Shown: positions 62,570 to 64,000 of the stretch, in pieces
Position numbering within the stretch: the stretch's first letter is position 1
Layout of the letters: every line of letters starts with the position of its first letter
DNA from: Porifericola rhodea
GTDB taxonomy: Bacteria; Bacteroidota; Bacteroidia; Cytophagales; Cyclobacteriaceae
Reading direction: 5' to 3'
DNA: 64,000 nt
Assembly: GCF_030506305.1 (NCBI RefSeq)
Contig: NZ_CP119421.1
Coordinates: forward strand, 2,682,501-2,746,500
Translations under genes and position numbers: made by a program
The notes under the pieces: generated by a model
Database searches by the model: none
Told to the model about the DNA's origin: nothing
The model's input: the letters and a program-made list of their open reading frames with translations, nothing else

Positions 62570-63249
62570 ATTCCATTCACACCGTTAACATTCAGTTTCC
62601 TGAAATTACTCTTGCTACCAGAGATGCGCATAAACTCAGAGGATATTTCGGTCATATGTTTGAAGAATATAGTCCCCTGTTACATAATCATCTAGAGGGT
62701 AGCCATAGTGGCGACAAAAAGCTTCGCTATGATTATCCCCTAGTGCAATACAAAGTACTGGATCAAGTTCCTACACTGGTTGGTTTAGAAGATGGTGCTC
62801 GCTTGCTGATAGAGTTATTTCTTAAGATCAAAGAACTCCATCTGAGAGGCCAGACCTTTCCAATATTGAGTAAAAATATCAGAAGTCAGACTTATGATAT
62901 TGGGGTTGGGGAAGAGCTATATCAATATCGCTTTTTGACACTATGGATGGCTCTTAACCAAAACAATTTCAAACGTTATCAACAGGCGGATAAAGCAGAA
63001 AAAAGAAATATATTACAACGTATCGGCATTGGTAATATCCTCTCTCTATTGAAAGGACTAAATATCTATTTATCTGAAGAAGAACGCATTCTAATCAAGC
63101 TTAATCTCAATCCAAAGAGTACCAAATTCAAAGACCAAAATATGTTAGCTTTTGAAGGAAGTTTTACCACTAATGTGCTGCTACCTGACAGTATAGGCAT
63201 AGGTAAAGCCGTCTCACGGGGATTTGGTAGCATCAAGAGGATTGATTAA
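62566..63249 (+). CDS. cas6: Cas6 crRNA-processing endonuclease
   Basis: The ribonuclease that cuts the CRISPR transcript within repeats, 227 residues. It has the Cas6 two-RAMP layout, with a conserved early part (DAHKLRGYFGHMF, LRYDYPLVQYKV) and the C-terminal glycine-rich loop GIGKAVSRGFGSIKRI. His residues near the N-terminal domain (His36, His40, His42, His46) could be catalytic. The gene begins inside the PIN toxin stop codon, unlike the usual isolated or first-in-operon place of cas6. cas1 follows after 50 bp. Confidence 0.88.
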   Translation: MNSIHTVNIQFPEITLATRDAHKLRGYFGHMFEEYSPLLHNHLEGSHSGDKKLRYDYPLVQYKVLDQVPTLVGLEDGARLLIELFLKIKELHLRGQTFPILSKNIRSQTYDIGVGEELYQYRFLTLWMALNQNNFKRYQQADKAEKRNILQRIGIGNILSLLKGLNIYLSEEERILIKLNLNPKSTKFKDQNMLAFEGSFTTNVLLPDSIGIGKAVSRGFGSIKRID

Positions 63250-63299
63250 ATTATAATAGTCCCTGCCAATATATAAAAAACAAGCGAACCTGATCGTTT

Positions 63300-64000
63300 A
63301 TGCAATTACACATCAACACCTATGGTAGCTATCTGCATGTCAAAGAGAAAATGTTTGAGATCAGAGTACCCCAAGACGGCAAAATGAAGCCTAATCATCT
63401 GGCTGCTCATAAGATTAAAACTATTATTATGGCAACAGGTACCGCACTCAGTACGGATGCAGTAAAACTGGCCATTATGCATAATGTAGATATTGTCTTT
63501 GTTGAGCAATATGGTGATCCCATAGGCAGGGTTTGGCATAGTAAATTGGGCAGCACCACCAAGATCAGAAAAGAACAGCTTGCTGCCAGTATGAATGAAG
63601 TGGGGGTAAAGTGGATCAAGTATTGGATTATGAATAAATTAGACAACCAGCTCAATTTCCTTAAAGATCTTAAAAAACACCGTAGCCAGCATCATACATT
63701 CATAGATGAGAAAGTAGAGCGCCTACAAAACCTGAACATATCAATACAGGCGCTTGAAGGTACAAGGGTAATTGAAATCGCCGATACCCTAAGAGGCTTG
63801 GAGGGCACTGCCGGGCGTCTGTATTTTGAAGCATTGAGTTATTTGCTAGCTAAAGAATACCGATTCAATGGTAGAAGTAATCGACCAGCGCAAGATGCTT
63901 TCAATGCTTTTCTCAATTATGCCTACGGTATGCTATACGGTAAAATAGAGCGTACCTTAATTATTGCCGGACTAGACCCTTATGTAGGCTTTCTGCATAG
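63300..64000 (+). CDS. cas1: Cas1 integrase (partial, cut by window end)
   Basis: The spacer-integration enzyme; 233 codons are present and the frame is open at the window edge. It begins MQLHINTYGSYLHV at the ATG at 63300. The N-terminal beta domain covers about 1-85. Catalytic Glu168 is in RGLEGTAGRLYFEAL, and catalytic His233 is the last complete codon, in LDPYVGFLH. The third acidic catalytic residue and the C-terminal helices lie outside. cas2 is expected next, and perhaps the CRISPR array. Confidence 0.95.
   Translation, partial: MQLHINTYGSYLHVKEKMFEIRVPQDGKMKPNHLAAHKIKTIIMATGTALSTDAVKLAIMHNVDIVFVEQYGDPIGRVWHSKLGSTTKIRKEQLAASMNEVGVKWIKYWIMNKLDNQLNFLKDLKKHRSQHHTFIDEKVERLQNLNISIQALEGTRVIEIADTLRGLEGTAGRLYFEALSYLLAKEYRFNGRSNRPAQDAFNAFLNYAYGMLYGKIERTLIIAGLDPYVGFLH

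Noticed and set aside
55155-64000. Attachment-site copy of the tRNA-Arg 3' end marking an island boundary
   Set aside because: No second copy of the T-arm and acceptor sequence is visible to the end of the window and no integrase gene is present.
1-64000. Insertion sequences or transposase genes
   Set aside because: No transposase-like protein and no terminal inverted repeats with target duplications were seen.

Overview
The window looks like chromosomal DNA of a Bacteroidota bacterium, most likely a marine or other aquatic member of the Cytophagales. The signs are SusC/SusD pairs with ECF sigma and FecR regulators, STN-type TonB-dependent receptors, DUF4249/DUF4270 lipoproteins, many sulfatases, and two tRNA promoters of the TTG-N19/20-TAnnTTTG type used by this phylum. 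No species assignment is possible from the sequence alone.

Layout. 1-668 has no recognisable gene. 669-3035 is a MacB/FtsX-type permease, facing a minus-strand group (3076-7100) of a sulfatase, a cytochrome c-PQQ dehydrogenase fusion and an orphan LuxR-type response regulator. 7349-10075 holds two lipoproteins, the second with PKD and beta-helix regions. 10377-32110 is a large polysaccharide-utilisation-type locus. Two copies of sigma-FecR-SusC-SusD (10377-17547 and 25247-32110), all on the plus strand, flank four sulfatases and one unidentified membrane protein (17657-25115). No glycoside hydrolase or lyase is visible there, so the locus looks like a uptake-plus-desulfation system. 32285-32809 is a small DUF6515-like protein. 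33050-38525 is a third sigma-FecR-TonB receptor module plus a lipoprotein. 38627-45792 is a run of a second, STN-less TonB receptor, DUF4249 and DUF4270 lipoproteins, a Kelch lipoprotein and an S41 protease.

45930-46816 is an Rrf2 regulator next to a truncated haemoglobin, each preceded by a related palindromic site, which suggests a small nitric-oxide or redox stress circuit. 46948-55027 is ordinary housekeeping: tRNA-Ser, YbgC-like thioesterase, MltG, a YrdC/Sua5-family protein, a WbqC-family protein, ClpC, a DUF481 barrel, a SlyD-like isomerase and CoaX.

55107-55178 is tRNA-Arg(CCT). After about 700 bp of A+T-rich DNA without a gene comes a type I-B CRISPR-Cas operon: cas8b-cas7-cas5-cas3-(antitoxin-like gene)-(PIN toxin)-cas6-cas1. 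cas1 is cut by the window end just after its catalytic histidine. No CRISPR array lies in the window. The most unusual feature is the VapBC-like toxin-antitoxin pair lodged inside the cas operon, with the toxin stop codon overlapping the cas6 start. Other points of note are an 18-bp hairpin immediately upstream of the second PUL sigma gene and the paired operator-like sites at the Rrf2 and haemoglobin genes.
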